DNA of 64,000 nt from Flavicella marina (GTDB taxonomy: Bacteria > Bacteroidota > Bacteroidia > Flavobacteriales > Flavobacteriaceae). The notes below the pieces were generated by a model that saw only the letters and a program-made list of their open reading frames with translations, did no database searches and was not told the origin of the DNA. The position numbers and the translations under genes were made by a program. The stretch covers positions 93,147-157,146 of the forward strand of contig NZ_VYVA01000007.1 in the NCBI RefSeq assembly GCF_009193215.1. Reading direction: 5' to 3'. Positions 8,850 through 18,119 of this stretch are shown piece after piece; the stretch's first letter is position 1, and every line of letters begins with the position of its first letter.

Positions 8850-9650
8850 TTAACTTAATATTAATGCTTTTTCTTCTAATACTTTATCCAATAAATCTTG
8901 AGATTCTTCGAGATATATTGAATTCGGATAATTTCTTTTTAATTTTTCAAATGCTTTTTCAGCAGCAACCAAACGTTTATATTTCTTAAGAAAAGTACTT
9001 CGCATACTTAATTCGTAAGCCGACTTAAATTTGTAGAAATACGCTTCTTCTCTATATTCAGTTCCTAAAAATTCAGATGTTAGATTATCAAACGCTACAA
9101 CTGCAGATGAGAAATACCCTATATCGAAATACTGCTTGGCTATTTTAAATGCTTTTGTTTCTAATTTGTATTGCAAAGCCTTCACCATTTCATTTGCCTC
9201 AGCCATACGAGGTGAATCTGGATACAAATTGATATACTTTTGAAATGCTACTAAAGCTTCTCTAGTTTCTGTTTGATCTACACTGTATTTCGGAGAAGCT
9301 AAAAAATGACATTTCGCTGCATAAAACAATGCCTCTTCTCGTTTTGAACTTTTTGGATAATTCGAGGCAAAACGCTCGAAATAATATGCAGCATTAGCAT
9401 AATCTTTTGTGTTCATATAAGATTGAGAAACCATAAATTGAATACGTTCCATTTGAGGTTTCCCTTTATATGCAGGAGTAATCATCTCAAACAAACGCAG
9501 AGCTTTGTCGAACTTTTGATTTTCATACAACTCAGTCGCCATCTTATATTTCTCTCCTAGACTTCCTTTATTAAGCACTCTATTGTACTCACTACAAGAA
9601 GAAAGGATTACGACAAACAGTAAAAGAATTAGTTGTTTCAATTTAAGCAT
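8850..9650 (-). CDS. bamD: Outer membrane protein assembly factor BamD
   Basis: 266 residues. The signal peptide ends in a lipobox (I-L-S-S-C, Cys19), so this is a lipoprotein. The body is a series of tetratricopeptide-like helical pairs: Y-E-N-Q-K-F-D-K-A-L-R-L-F, D-Y-A-N-A-A-Y-Y-F-E-R-F, N-L-Y-P-D-S-P-R-M-A-E-A-N. These are the BamD/YfiO pattern, with the Y-P-x-S-x-x-x-E-E-A sentence repeated. It works with the BamA barrel to insert outer membrane proteins. First gene of the leftward run bamD-rpoZ-coaBC-DUF4835. Confidence 0.93.
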   Translation of the reverse strand: MLKLKQLILLLFVVILSSCSEYNRVLNKGSLGEKYKMATELYENQKFDKALRLFEMITPAYKGKPQMERIQFMVSQSYMNTKDYANAAYYFERFASNYPKSSKREEALFYAAKCHFLASPKYSVDQTETREALVAFQKYINLYPDSPRMAEANEMVKALQYKLETKAFKIAKQYFDIGYFSSAVVAFDNLTSEFLGTEYREEAYFYKFKSAYELSMRSTFLKKYKRLVAAEKAFEKLKRNYPNSIYLEESQDLLDKVLEEKALILS

Positions 9651-9654
9651 TTTG

Positions 9655-9662
9655 CAAAATTA
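9655..9662 (-). promoter_or_regulatory. bamD: Possible -7 element of bamD (very close to the start codon)
   Basis: TAATTTTG on the minus strand matches TAnnTTTG exactly but ends only 4 bases before the ATG at 9650. A transcript from here would have almost no leader. No TTG is present at the usual -33 spacing, so this could be chance. Confidence 0.35.
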
Positions 9663-9770
9663 ATCATTATTTATGAATTAGTAAAGTCATTTTTTACAGA
9701 ATAACAAACTCAAAAATAAGCTCAAACTGAGAAAATCAAAGGTTTTACCTCCTAAAAATATGTTAATTCA

Positions 9771-10658
9771 TTATTCGCAATAAGCCAGCGCGAACTTTCT
9801 TAATTTTTCTTGTAAAGTTTCTGTTGCAGAAACCAATGGCAAACGAACTTCATTTGAAGATCCAATTACATCCAACATAGACAATAATGCTTTAATACCT
9901 ACTGGATTTCCCTCTTCAAAAATAAGATCTACAACTTCCATCATCTGATAATGCAGTTTGTAAGATTCAGAAACCGATTTATCCAAACCAAGTCGAATCA
10001 TTTCAGAAAACTCTTTAGGATATGCTTGACCTAAAACAGAAATAACACCGCCACCTCCTGCTAAAGTCATTGGTAATGCAATCATATCATCCCCAGATAT
10101 TACTAAGAAATCACTAGGCACTAATTGAATCAATTTCATCGCTTGAACCAAATCACCAGCAGCTTCTTTAACAGCGATAATATTCTCGCAATCAACAGCC
10201 AACCTAGCAACGGTTTCTGGAGCAATATTTGAACTAGTTCTACCAGGAACATTGTAAATAATCACCGGAACAGGACTCGCATTTGAAATCGCAAGATAAT
10301 GCTGATATATACCTTCTTGCGATGGCTTGTTGTAATAAGGTGATACTGACAAGATCGCTTGGAACCCAGAAAGATCAAGAGTTTTTAAATCATTGATCAC
10401 AGTTGAAGTATTGTTTCCTCCAACTCCAAGCACCAAAGGCACGCGACCTGAATTTTTAGCGATGATCGTATTCTTCACAAGCTCTTTTTCTTCAGAAGTC
10501 AATGTTACTGATTCTGCCGTAGTACCTAGAACTACAATATACTCGACTCCATTTTCTATTTGAAAATCTACCAATTGCTCTAAAGCAGCGACATCAACAC
10601 TTTTATCGTCCTTAAATGGAGTTATCAAAGCGGTACCAGTTCCTAAAAATGCTTGCAT
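9771..10658 (-). CDS. dapA: 4-hydroxy-tetrahydrodipicolinate synthase
   Basis: 295 residues, a complete (beta/alpha)8-barrel of the DapA family. It condenses pyruvate with aspartate semialdehyde in lysine and diaminopimelate synthesis. G-T-T-A-E-S at about 45-50 is the dicarboxylate-binding motif. The Y-N-V-P-G-R-T segment carries the catalytic Tyr, and I-A-V-K-E-A-A-G-D has the Schiff-base Lys near residue 163. The ATG shares one base with the stop of the DUF6913 gene, so translation is coupled. The 120 bases downstream, before bamD, hold no clear terminator. Confidence 0.97.
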   Translation of the reverse strand: MQAFLGTGTALITPFKDDKSVDVAALEQLVDFQIENGVEYIVVLGTTAESVTLTSEEKELVKNTIIAKNSGRVPLVLGVGGNNTSTVINDLKTLDLSGFQAILSVSPYYNKPSQEGIYQHYLAISNASPVPVIIYNVPGRTSSNIAPETVARLAVDCENIIAVKEAAGDLVQAMKLIQLVPSDFLVISGDDMIALPMTLAGGGGVISVLGQAYPKEFSEMIRLGLDKSVSESYKLHYQMMEVVDLIFEEGNPVGIKALLSMLDVIGSSNEVRLPLVSATETLQEKLRKFALAYCE

Positions 10659-11182
10659 TATACTTTCTTTAAAATCTTTAAATATTTGACCATCTCTTTG
10701 GTAAGAACATCTAAATTTCTTTCCTGATCAGAAATTGACAAATCGTAAAGCGCTTCTTCTTGTGAAGCAAACCCTACTTTAAAATTTGATTGAGAGTGCA
10801 AAGTTATTATATTCCAATATAAATTTTCTTCAAATCCGTAATTTATCAACAAGTCGTATTCATTTTTAACAAATTCCTGAAGCTTGTTTAATTTTAAACT
10901 TCCATACCAACCAAAGTCCTTTTCATTGATCTCAAAGTCAGCATATGTTTCTTTTTTTTCAAAAGGTTTAAAGACCAAAAGCTCAATATTTTCCATCGGA
11001 ATTTTGAACTCTTGTGTTAAAACATTCAAAGTTTGGTTGCTTTTTAGTAACTGAGCTTCTTCCATCAAAACTCCAATACTCTTAATTACTTTGGTATTTC
11101 TATTGCGAGATACCTTAGAAAAAGCTAATTTCTCTTTTTGATATCTCTTAAGGGTATATTTTTTCTTGAGTTTTGAAAACAT
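10658..11182 (-). CDS. DUF6913 domain protein, function unknown
   Basis: 174 residues with no signal peptide or membrane helix. The N-terminal 35 residues are very basic ([15 protein letters not shown]). The rest is a compact alpha/beta domain with L-L-V-F-K-P-F near residue 82, W-Y-G near 107 and D-L-L-I-N-Y-G near 125. This matches the conserved flavobacterial family DUF6913, found next to dapA, as here. No catalytic motif is recognisable. A good promoter lies 22 bases upstream, and dapA overlaps its stop by one base. Confidence 0.75.
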   Translation of the reverse strand: MFSKLKKKYTLKRYQKEKLAFSKVSRNRNTKVIKSIGVLMEEAQLLKSNQTLNVLTQEFKIPMENIELLVFKPFEKKETYADFEINEKDFGWYGSLKLNKLQEFVKNEYDLLINYGFEENLYWNIITLHSQSNFKVGFASQEEALYDLSISDQERNLDVLTKEMVKYLKILKKV

Positions 11183-11204
11183 AGGAAGCCTCTTTCGTTT
11201 CCAA

Positions 11205-11234
11205 CAAAACTAGTTATTTTAATTTTTCTATCAA
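11205..11234 (-). promoter_or_regulatory. Promoter of the DUF6913-dapA pair
   Basis: TAGTTTTG at 11205-11212 matches TAnnTTTG. A TTG at 11232-11234 lies 19 bases upstream, the optimal -33 spacing for the Bacteroidota housekeeping sigma factor. It lies just downstream of the clpS terminator. Confidence 0.65.
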
Positions 11235-11254
11235 TTGAAAAGTATAAAATTCAC

Positions 11255-11284
11255 AAAAAAAACAGCAACCAAATTCGGTCACTG
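11255..11284 (-). terminator. Intrinsic terminator of clpS
   Basis: On the minus strand CAGTGACC pairs with GGTTGCTG (8 pairs, two of them G-T) around a GAATTT loop, followed by eight T. Confidence 0.8.
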
Positions 11285-11306
11285 TTTTGTATTCATTTTA
11301 ATTTTC

Positions 11307-11582
11307 TTAAACAATCTCAGCCGAAAGCCCTAACTCTTGAAGTTTTGAGCATTTAGGCTCTAACTCCTTATACTCACCGGTTTTCACTGCACATTTTCCT
11401 TTGTAATGCACAAGTATAGTACATTGCTCTGCTTGCTCAAGGGTATGTTCACAAACACTGATCAATGCATCAATAACAAAATCAAAAGTGTTCACATCGT
11501 CATTATGCAAAACAATTTCATGCTTCGGTGTCAACATCTCTAAGACATCAACTTCTTCTTGAATTTTTTCCTTTACACTCAT
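11307..11582 (-). CDS. clpS: ATP-dependent Clp protease adaptor ClpS
   Basis: 91 residues. ClpS delivers N-end-rule substrates to ClpAP/ClpCP. The motif H-N-D-D-V-N-T-F-D-F-V-I at about 26-37 is the substrate-pocket signature. The later H-Y-K-G-K-C-A-V-K-T-G matches the V-H-x-x-G-x-A-x-x family motif. A monocistronic unit: a terminator follows, and a promoter-like element overlaps the end of prmA. Confidence 0.95.
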   Translation of the reverse strand: MSVKEKIQEEVDVLEMLTPKHEIVLHNDDVNTFDFVIDALISVCEHTLEQAEQCTILVHYKGKCAVKTGEYKELEPKCSKLQELGLSAEIV

Positions 11583-11622
11583 CTTCTATAGTTATACTAA
11601 TTAACTTTTTTCTAGACTGTTA

Positions 11623-11651
11623 CAAAATTACGCATTTTTTAAATATCGCAA
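11623..11651 (-). promoter_or_regulatory. clpS: Probable clpS promoter
   Basis: TAATTTTG at 11623-11630 with TTG at 11649-11651, spacing 18. It overlaps the last codons of prmA, so clpS can be read both from here and by read-through. Confidence 0.45.
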
Positions 11652-12467
11652 AGAAACCCATTTATTTCTTTCTAACTGATGCTGCAATCTCATGCCTAAA
11701 GCTGAAGCTTTTTCATCTAATAGCGGAATATCTTCAGCATAAAAACCACTCAACAACAAGGTACCGCCATTATTCAAACAAGCTCCGTATGTTGCCAAAT
11801 CATTTAACAGAATATTTCTATTGATGTTTGCAATTATCACATCGTATTGCTTTCCTTCCAACAAGCTAGCCTCTCCTTCATACGAAGTAATTTGCTTGCA
11901 ATCATTTCTTTCTACGTTTTCTACTGTATTCAAATAACACCAATTATCAATATCAATGGCATCGATAGGCTGTGCTCCTTTCATCTCAGCAAATATTGCT
12001 AAAATTCCTGTTCCACATCCCATATCTAAGGTCTTCTTACCTTTTAAATCTAAATCCAATAAATGCTGCACCATCATATGAGTTGTTTCATGATGTCCTG
12101 TACCAAAACTCATTTTCGGCTCGATTACAATATCATACTCGAGATTTGGGTTTTCGTGAAACGGTGCTCTAATCGAAACTTTTTCATCAACTTGAATTGG
12201 AGAAAAGTTCTTTTCCCATTCACTATTCCAGTTCACTTGCTCTATTTCTTCTTGCGTATACTGAATATCAAACTCTTCAGAATTCAACACATACACCTCT
12301 TTCAACAGTTCTTCGTTAAACTCTTCTTTTTGAATATATGCAATCACTCCTTCTTCATTTTCAACAAAACTTTCGAAACCTGCATAACCTAATTCAGCTA
12401 TTAACATTTCTGTTGCTGGCTCTCTAGGCGTTACCACAAAAGTAAAACCATAATAAATCGCATTCAT
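11628..12467 (-). CDS. prmA: Ribosomal protein L11 methyltransferase
   Basis: 279 residues. The N-terminal part (about 1-100) is the PrmA substrate-recognition region. The C-terminal class I methyltransferase has T-L-D-M-G-C-G-T-G-I-L-A-I (motif I, near 148-160), preceded by S-F-G-T-G-H-H-E-T-T, the PrmA-specific G-T-G-x-H-x-T motif. I-I-A-N-I-N-R-N-I-L-L is the N-P/I-N catalytic loop. It trimethylates ribosomal protein L11. Its own promoter lies upstream. Confidence 0.96.
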   Translation of the reverse strand: MNAIYYGFTFVVTPREPATEMLIAELGYAGFESFVENEEGVIAYIQKEEFNEELLKEVYVLNSEEFDIQYTQEEIEQVNWNSEWEKNFSPIQVDEKVSIRAPFHENPNLEYDIVIEPKMSFGTGHHETTHMMVQHLLDLDLKGKKTLDMGCGTGILAIFAEMKGAQPIDAIDIDNWCYLNTVENVERNDCKQITSYEGEASLLEGKQYDVIIANINRNILLNDLATYGACLNNGGTLLLSGFYAEDIPLLDEKASALGMRLQHQLERNKWVSLRYLKNA

Positions 12468-12487
12468 ACCTTATAAATTTAGAACTG

Positions 12488-12521
12488 CAAAGATAGTTAG
12501 AACTTAGACTTTACACCACAA
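12488..12521 (-). promoter_or_regulatory. prmA: Probable prmA promoter
   Basis: TATCTTTG at 12488-12495 is an exact TAnnTTTG match; a TTG lies at 12519-12521, 23 bases upstream, at the long end of the allowed spacing. Confidence 0.5.
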
Positions 12522-12543
12522 TCTTTGCTTAAAAATATTGCAT

Positions 12544-12580
12544 AAAAAAACACCGTTAACCAAAAGCTAACGGTGTTTTT
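12544..12580 (-). terminator. Intrinsic terminator of tpiA
   Basis: AACACCGTTA and TAACGGTGTT form a perfect 10-pair stem around a 9-base loop, flanked by A runs and T runs, so it could work in both directions. It follows the tpiA stop by about 20 bases. Confidence 0.85.
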
Positions 12581-12595
12581 TATCTTTATCTATAC

Positions 12596-13357
12596 TTATT
12601 GAATTGCTTCAATAATAGCAATAAAATCAGTAGCTTGCAATGCAGCACCACCAATCAAACCACCATCTACATCTTCTTTAGAGAAAATTTCTTTCGCGTT
12701 ACCAGGCTTACAAGAACCTCCATATAAAATAGAAACCTCTTCTGCCAAAGCAGCATCATATTTATCAGCTACAATTTTTCTGATAAATGCATGCATTTCT
12801 TGTGCTTGATCAGCACTTGCAGTTTCACCTGTACCAATTGCCCAAACTGGCTCGTATGCCAAAACAATATTTTTCCAAGCTGCAGCTTCTAAACCAAACA
12901 ATGCATTAGAAATTTGAGATTCTACTACAGCAAAGTGATTTCCTGATTTACGATCTTCTAAGACCTCTCCAAAACAGAAAATTACTTCTAAGTTATTTGC
13001 CAAAGCAGCAGTTACTTTTTCTGCCAACAATGCATCAGACTCACCAAAATACTCTCTTCTTTCTGAATGCCCTAAAATCACAGATTTCAAACCAATAGAA
13101 GTCAACATCTCTCCAGAAATTTCACCTGTAAAAGCACCACTCTTTGCCTGGTGCATATTTTGAGCAGCAACCTCTACAACAGAACCTTCTGTAACTTCTT
13201 TTACTGAAGTTAAGTTTACAAACGTTGGAGCTACAACAACTCTTGTGTTAGTTAAGTTTTTATCTTTTAAACCTTCTACCAATCCATTAGCTAACGCCTT
13301 TGAAGCTGCTAAGTCGTTGTTCATTTTCCAGTTACCTGCTACAATTTTACTTCTCAT
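12596..13357 (-). CDS. tpiA: Triosephosphate isomerase
   Basis: 253 residues. N-terminal V-A-G-N-W-K-M-N holds the substrate-binding Asn and Lys. V-I-L-G-H-S-E-R-R carries the catalytic His, A-Y-E-P-V-W-A-I-G-T-G the catalytic Glu and the flexible lid, and L-Y-G-G-S-C-K-P the phosphate-binding loop. It interconverts dihydroxyacetone phosphate and glyceraldehyde 3-phosphate. It starts 28 bases after the TlpA-like lipoprotein gene and is probably cotranscribed with it. Confidence 0.98.
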   Translation of the reverse strand: MRSKIVAGNWKMNNDLAASKALANGLVEGLKDKNLTNTRVVVAPTFVNLTSVKEVTEGSVVEVAAQNMHQAKSGAFTGEISGEMLTSIGLKSVILGHSERREYFGESDALLAEKVTAALANNLEVIFCFGEVLEDRKSGNHFAVVESQISNALFGLEAAAWKNIVLAYEPVWAIGTGETASADQAQEMHAFIRKIVADKYDAALAEEVSILYGGSCKPGNAKEIFSKEDVDGGLIGGAALQATDFIAIIEAIQ

Positions 13358-13385
13358 TTTATTTATTTTAATCGTTTATTTTAAT

Positions 13386-13883
13386 TTATACTTTTTCCTT
13401 TATTGACTCTTCGAGGTTCGGATCTATGGCTTTCGTAGCTTTAAATAAACTAATTTCACCTGATGGGTTTACCACAATATATCTTGGTATCCAATCCAAA
13501 TCTATCGATTTATTAAAATCACTTCTCCATCCATTCGGAATAAAGTAGTGTTCTCCTGCTACTTTGTATTTTTTAATTCCTTTTTTCCAAGAAGCTATAT
13601 CTTTATCTAAGGAAAGAAATAAATAAATAGCATCCGGATATGTTTCTTGAAGTTCTTTTACCCTAGGCATTCCTGCGATACAATCTCCACACCAAGACGC
13701 CCAAATATCAATAATTACCTTTTTGCCTTTATAACTATTGATAATCTTTGCAAACGTGAACTCATTCCCTTCTGTATCTAGCATTACATCACCTAAAGCC
13801 TTTTTAGAAAAATGGGTTTTATCTTGTGCTTTGGTACAAGCCACTAGCACTATTAACAAAAGAAAAACTATATGTTTTCTCAT
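13386..13883 (-). CDS. TlpA-like thioredoxin-fold lipoprotein
   Basis: 165 residues. A short signal sequence ends in V-L-V-A-C (Cys16), a lipobox. The mature part is a thioredoxin-like domain with W-A-S-W-C-G-D-C, the redox C-x-x-C near residue 65, and a cis-Pro region (I-P-R-Y-I-V-V). Such proteins are periplasm-facing thiol-disulfide reductases of the TlpA/ResA type. Directly upstream of tpiA, with the -7 element TAAGTTTG about 50 bases ahead. The partner substrate is unknown. Confidence 0.87.
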   Translation of the reverse strand: MRKHIVFLLLIVLVACTKAQDKTHFSKKALGDVMLDTEGNEFTFAKIINSYKGKKVIIDIWASWCGDCIAGMPRVKELQETYPDAIYLFLSLDKDIASWKKGIKKYKVAGEHYFIPNGWRSDFNKSIDLDWIPRYIVVNPSGEISLFKATKAIDPNLEESIKEKV

Positions 13884-13931
13884 CTTTTTTTACGTTTTTA
13901 ACGTTATAAGATTTCACCTATAACAAGACCA

Positions 13932-13939
13932 CAAACTTA
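13932..13939 (-). promoter_or_regulatory. Probable -7 element for the TlpA-like gene and tpiA
   Basis: TAAGTTTG on the minus strand, 48 bases before the start codon; no clear TTG at the -33 position. Confidence 0.4.
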
Positions 13940-14006
13940 CAGCTAAATCCTTAGATAAAAAAGCTTTATGAATACAGGAATACTTAAACGTTTTCGACCA
14001 AAACAT

Positions 14007-15083
14007 TTAGTCAATTCTAACCTTTGGATCTAACCAACTATAAACAATATCTACAAAAATATTTATCAAAATAAACAAACTTGCGATTACCAACACTGCC
14101 CCCATGATTACAGGCTGATCCAATGTATTCAAAGCCTCTACAATTTCTTTCCCTAGTCCGTTCCAATTAAAAATATACTCTACGAAAACGGCCCCTGCCA
14201 ACATAGAAGCAAACCAACCAGAGATGGCGGTAATTACTGGATTTAATGAATTTTTAAAAGCATGGTTTTTAATGATTTGAAATCCAGTCAATCCTTTTGC
14301 CTTAGCAGTTCGAATATAGTCTTGATTCAAAACTTCTAACAATGAATTTCGCATCAATTGAACAACAACAGCCAAAGGACGAATACCCAAAACTATCGCA
14401 GGCAGGATCAGATTTTTTAACTGCAACACGACTCCTTCTCCAAAATCATCAACTTCATACAAACTTCCTGTCATATTCAAATGGGTATATTCTTTCAATA
14501 CAAAACCAAAGAACCAAGCAAATAATATCGCAGATAAAAACGAGGGTAAACTCATACCCAACGTACTAACAACAGCTATAAAACGATCAAAAAAAGAATC
14601 TTTGTACAAAGCAGAGAAAATCCCAAGTAAAATTCCAATAAACAAAGCAATCCCAATGGAAGCTATTGCCAAAATTGCCGTATTGGGTAATGTTTCTAAA
14701 ATTATTTTCCCAACAGATTTCCCATTTTTCTGAAAAGAATTACGCAAATATGGTGTTTTAAGAGCTATAACAAACGTTCCCATGGAAAATTGAGTCATAA
14801 CATTGTATTTGTCGACATCTAAAAATGTAAAATCATCTTGATTTTTACTATGAAATGAAACCAATGAAATATCATTAATATAATATAAGTACTGCGTAGA
14901 AAGTGATTTATCAAAACCGTATTTTTTCTTCACACTCAACAGCTGTTCACTATCTTGTCGCTGATCCAAAAGCATTCGAGCAGGATCGCCTGGTAATACA
15001 TTGAACAATAAAAACACGACAGTTGCCACTCCAAACAAAGTGAAAACACCATACCCTAATTTTTGAAAAACGTGCTGAATCAT
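14007..15083 (-). CDS. ABC transporter permease of the DppB/OppB type
   Basis: 358 residues from the ATG at 15083; a longer reading from 15122 adds 13 hydrophobic residues with no family match. The first helix is followed by N-V-L-P-G-D-P-A-R, the DppB signature. Six membrane segments are visible, and the cytoplasmic loop A-K-G-L-T-G-F-Q-I-I-K-N-H-A-F-K-N is the EAA motif that docks on the ATPase. In E. coli such proteins pair with DppC, two ATPases and a binding protein to import peptides or nickel. None of those partners is next to it here: the flanks are the TlpA-like gene and divergent uvrA. Confidence 0.9.
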   Translation of the reverse strand: MIQHVFQKLGYGVFTLFGVATVVFLLFNVLPGDPARMLLDQRQDSEQLLSVKKKYGFDKSLSTQYLYYINDISLVSFHSKNQDDFTFLDVDKYNVMTQFSMGTFVIALKTPYLRNSFQKNGKSVGKIILETLPNTAILAIASIGIALFIGILLGIFSALYKDSFFDRFIAVVSTLGMSLPSFLSAILFAWFFGFVLKEYTHLNMTGSLYEVDDFGEGVVLQLKNLILPAIVLGIRPLAVVVQLMRNSLLEVLNQDYIRTAKAKGLTGFQIIKNHAFKNSLNPVITAISGWFASMLAGAVFVEYIFNWNGLGKEIVEALNTLDQPVIMGAVLVIASLFILINIFVDIVYSWLDPKVRID

Positions 15084-15176
15084 ACTCAAACAAATGTATG
15101 AAATATATTCACTAACAAACACGAAAAACTATTTCGGAATCTCATCAAACAGATAAGTTATTTTTACTTTTTAAGT

Positions 15177-15184
15177 TATCTTTG
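15177..15184 (+). promoter_or_regulatory. uvrA: -7 element of uvrA
   Basis: TATCTTTG, exact consensus, 17 bases before the uvrA ATG. No convincing -33 TTG. Confidence 0.5.
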
Positions 15185-15201
15185 TGTTTTTTTGAAAAAA
15201 T

Positions 15202-18033
15202 ATGGAGCAGACGCAAGAATATATTGAAGTTCTAGGAGCTAGAGCACACAACCTTAAAAACATTGACATAAAAATTCCACGTGAAAAACTAGTAGTTATT
15301 ACTGGTTTAAGTGGTAGTGGAAAATCTTCCTTAGCTTTTGATACCATTTATGCGGAAGGGCAAAGAAGATATATAGAAACATTCTCTGCCTATGCTCGTC
15401 AATTTTTAGGAGGACTAGAAAGACCTGATGTTGACAAAATTGATGGATTGTCTCCTGTAATTTCTATCGAGCAAAAAACTACGAACAAAAATCCTCGCTC
15501 TACAGTTGGAACCATCACAGAAATTTATGATTTTCTGCGATTATTATTTGCAAGAGCTGCCGATGCTTATTCTTACGAGACTGAAGAAAAAATGGTGAGT
15601 TACACCAACGAGCAAATTCAAGAACTTATCTTAAATGATTACTACGACAAAAAAACAATTATACTTGCTCCTGTTGTTAAATCAAGAAAAGGGCACTACC
15701 GTGAGTTATTTGAGCAGATTTCGAAGCAAGGATTTGTGAAAGTAAGAGTTGACGGTGAAATTAGAGATATTGAAAAAGGAATGCGTCTAGACCGATACAA
15801 AACACATGATATAGAAATCGTGGTGGATAGATTGGTTGTAAACAAAGAAAACATAAAACGCTTGGAAGAGAGCATTAAAACTGCCCTCTATGCTGGAGAA
15901 AATATTTTGATGGTAATCGAACATCGAGGTGAAAAACCAAGATATTTCAGTAAAAATTTAATGTGCCCTACTACAGGAATTGCTTACCCGAATCCCGAAC
16001 CGAATTCCTTTTCTTTCAACTCTCCTAAAGGTGCATGCGACACTTGTAACGGATTAGGTGTTGTAAAGCACACAACATTTCAAAAATTAGTTCCGGATGA
16101 TTCTATTTCAATTGCCGCAGGTGGATTTGCTCCCTTAGGCGAACAAAAAAACAGTTGGATCTTCAAACAATTACAAGTAATCGCTGATCGCTTCAACTTC
16201 AAACTCACAGACCCAATTAAAAAAATTCCAAGTGAAGCTTTAGAAGTAATTTTAAATGGAGGAAAAGAAAAATTTGAAATCAATTCGAAAACCTTAGGAG
16301 TCACAAGAAAATACGAAATTGATTTTGAAGGTATCAATGCCTTTATCAGTGATCAATACCACAACAGTGAATCTTCATCAATAAAGCGTTGGGCAAAAGG
16401 CTTTATGGACGAAAGCAATTGTGCTACTTGCAACGGAAATCGTTTGAAAAAAGAATCGTTACATTTTAAAGTTTTAGGTAAAAACATCTCTGAGCTTTCT
16501 AAAATGGATGTCAATGAATTAGCTACATGGTTTGCAGAACTAGAGCCTCAACTAAGCGATAATCAAAAAATAATTGGTGCAGAAATCATCAAGGAAATAA
16601 AAACAAGAATTCAGTTTTTGTTAGATGTTGGTCTCGATTATTTAACACTCGACAGAACCTCTAAATCTCTATCAGGGGGTGAAGCACAAAGAATAAGACT
16701 TGCAACTCAGATTGGTTCGCAATTGGTTGGGGTATTGTATATTTTAGATGAACCAAGTATTGGATTACACCAAAGAGACAACGAACGGTTGATTCAATCA
16801 TTAGTAAAACTTAGAGACCTTGGAAATTCTGTATTGGTTGTTGAACACGATCAAGATATGATGGAATGCGCCGACTACGTACTTGATATTGGACCTGGAG
16901 CAGGCAGACATGGTGGAGAAATCGTAAGCAAAGGTACCTTTGAAGAAATGAAAAAAGAAAGTACACTTACGGCAGATTATTTAACGAAAAGAAAAGAAAT
17001 CACTGTACCAAAAACTAGACGTAAAGGCAATGGTAAAGAACTGATATTAAAAGGAGCCAGTGGCAACAATTTAAAGAACGTTACTGCCAAGTTTCCTTTA
17101 GGAAAAATGATTTGTGTAACCGGAGTTTCAGGAAGTGGAAAATCTTCACTTATAAACGGGACATTATATCCTATTTTAAACAAACATATATATCGAGGTG
17201 TCAAAGAACCGATGCCATACACTTCTATAAAAGGACTAGAACATATCGACAAAATTATTGATATTGACCAGAGTCCGATTGGAAGAACTCCTCGTTCGAA
17301 TCCAGCAACATATACAGGTGTTTTTAGTGAAATAAGAAGCTTATTCGCTAAAACCCCAGAAGCCATGATTCGTGGTTACAAAGCAGGTAGATTCTCTTTC
17401 AATGTGAAAGGTGGCCGTTGTGAAACATGTCAAGGTGGTGGCCTGAGAGTTATCGAGATGAACTTCTTACCTGATGTTCATGTAGAATGTGAAACTTGTC
17501 AAGGCAAACGTTTTAACAGAGAAACGCTAGAAGTTCGATACAAAGGAAAATCTATTTCTGATGTTCTAAACATGACCATTAACGAAGCTGTGGTGTTCTT
17601 CGAATCGATTCCAAAAATCTACAAAAAAATTAAAACCATTCAAGATGTTGGATTGGGATACATCACCTTAGGACAACAGTCAACAACCTTATCTGGTGGT
17701 GAAGCACAACGTATCAAACTTGCATCTGAATTATCTAAAAAAGACACTGGAAACACTTTTTACATACTCGACGAACCAACTACAGGTCTGCATTTTGAAG
17801 ACATCAATGTGTTGATGAAAGTTTTAAACACGCTTACAGACAAAGGAAATACGGTATTGATAATTGAACACAATATGGACGTAATCAAACTTGCAGATCA
17901 TATCATTGATGTAGGATTAGAAGGTGGAAAAAAAGGAGGTACAATTCTTTGCACAGGAACCCCTGAAAGCATTGTCAAAAACAAAAAAAGTTATACCGCA
18001 AAATTTTTACAAAAAGAACTCTTGCGAGCTTGA
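15202..18033 (+). CDS. uvrA: Excinuclease ABC subunit A
   Basis: 943 residues, full length, the damage-recognition ATPase of nucleotide excision repair. Two ABC modules: Walker A G-L-S-G-S-G-K-S at 35-42 and G-V-S-G-S-G-K-S near 645; signatures L-S-G-G-E-A-Q-R-I-R-L-A and L-S-G-G-E-A-Q-R-I-K-L-A; Walker B L-D-E-P-S-I-G-L-H and L-D-E-P-T-T-G-L-H. Zinc-site cysteines occur in C-D-T-C-N-G and C-A-T-C-N-G in the first half, and in C-E-T-C-Q-G-G-G and C-E-T-C-Q-G-K-R in the second. Divergent from the permease gene. Confidence 0.98.
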   Translation: MEQTQEYIEVLGARAHNLKNIDIKIPREKLVVITGLSGSGKSSLAFDTIYAEGQRRYIETFSAYARQFLGGLERPDVDKIDGLSPVISIEQKTTNKNPRSTVGTITEIYDFLRLLFARAADAYSYETEEKMVSYTNEQIQELILNDYYDKKTIILAPVVKSRKGHYRELFEQISKQGFVKVRVDGEIRDIEKGMRLDRYKTHDIEIVVDRLVVNKENIKRLEESIKTALYAGENILMVIEHRGEKPRYFSKNLMCPTTGIAYPNPEPNSFSFNSPKGACDTCNGLGVVKHTTFQKLVPDDSISIAAGGFAPLGEQKNSWIFKQLQVIADRFNFKLTDPIKKIPSEALEVILNGGKEKFEINSKTLGVTRKYEIDFEGINAFISDQYHNSESSSIKRWAKGFMDESNCATCNGNRLKKESLHFKVLGKNISELSKMDVNELATWFAELEPQLSDNQKIIGAEIIKEIKTRIQFLLDVGLDYLTLDRTSKSLSGGEAQRIRLATQIGSQLVGVLYILDEPSIGLHQRDNERLIQSLVKLRDLGNSVLVVEHDQDMMECADYVLDIGPGAGRHGGEIVSKGTFEEMKKESTLTADYLTKRKEITVPKTRRKGNGKELILKGASGNNLKNVTAKFPLGKMICVTGVSGSGKSSLINGTLYPILNKHIYRGVKEPMPYTSIKGLEHIDKIIDIDQSPIGRTPRSNPATYTGVFSEIRSLFAKTPEAMIRGYKAGRFSFNVKGGRCETCQGGGLRVIEMNFLPDVHVECETCQGKRFNRETLEVRYKGKSISDVLNMTINEAVVFFESIPKIYKKIKTIQDVGLGYITLGQQSTTLSGGEAQRIKLASELSKKDTGNTFYILDEPTTGLHFEDINVLMKVLNTLTDKGNTVLIIEHNMDVIKLADHIIDVGLEGGKKGGTILCTGTPESIVKNKKSYTAKFLQKELLRA

Positions 18034-18119
18034 TGTAAAAACTGTATCATTAAGCTATAGAAGAATCTAGGTTTGCTAACCTCGATTTTTCTAAGTTTTA
18101 AACACAAAAACACTGAAAT

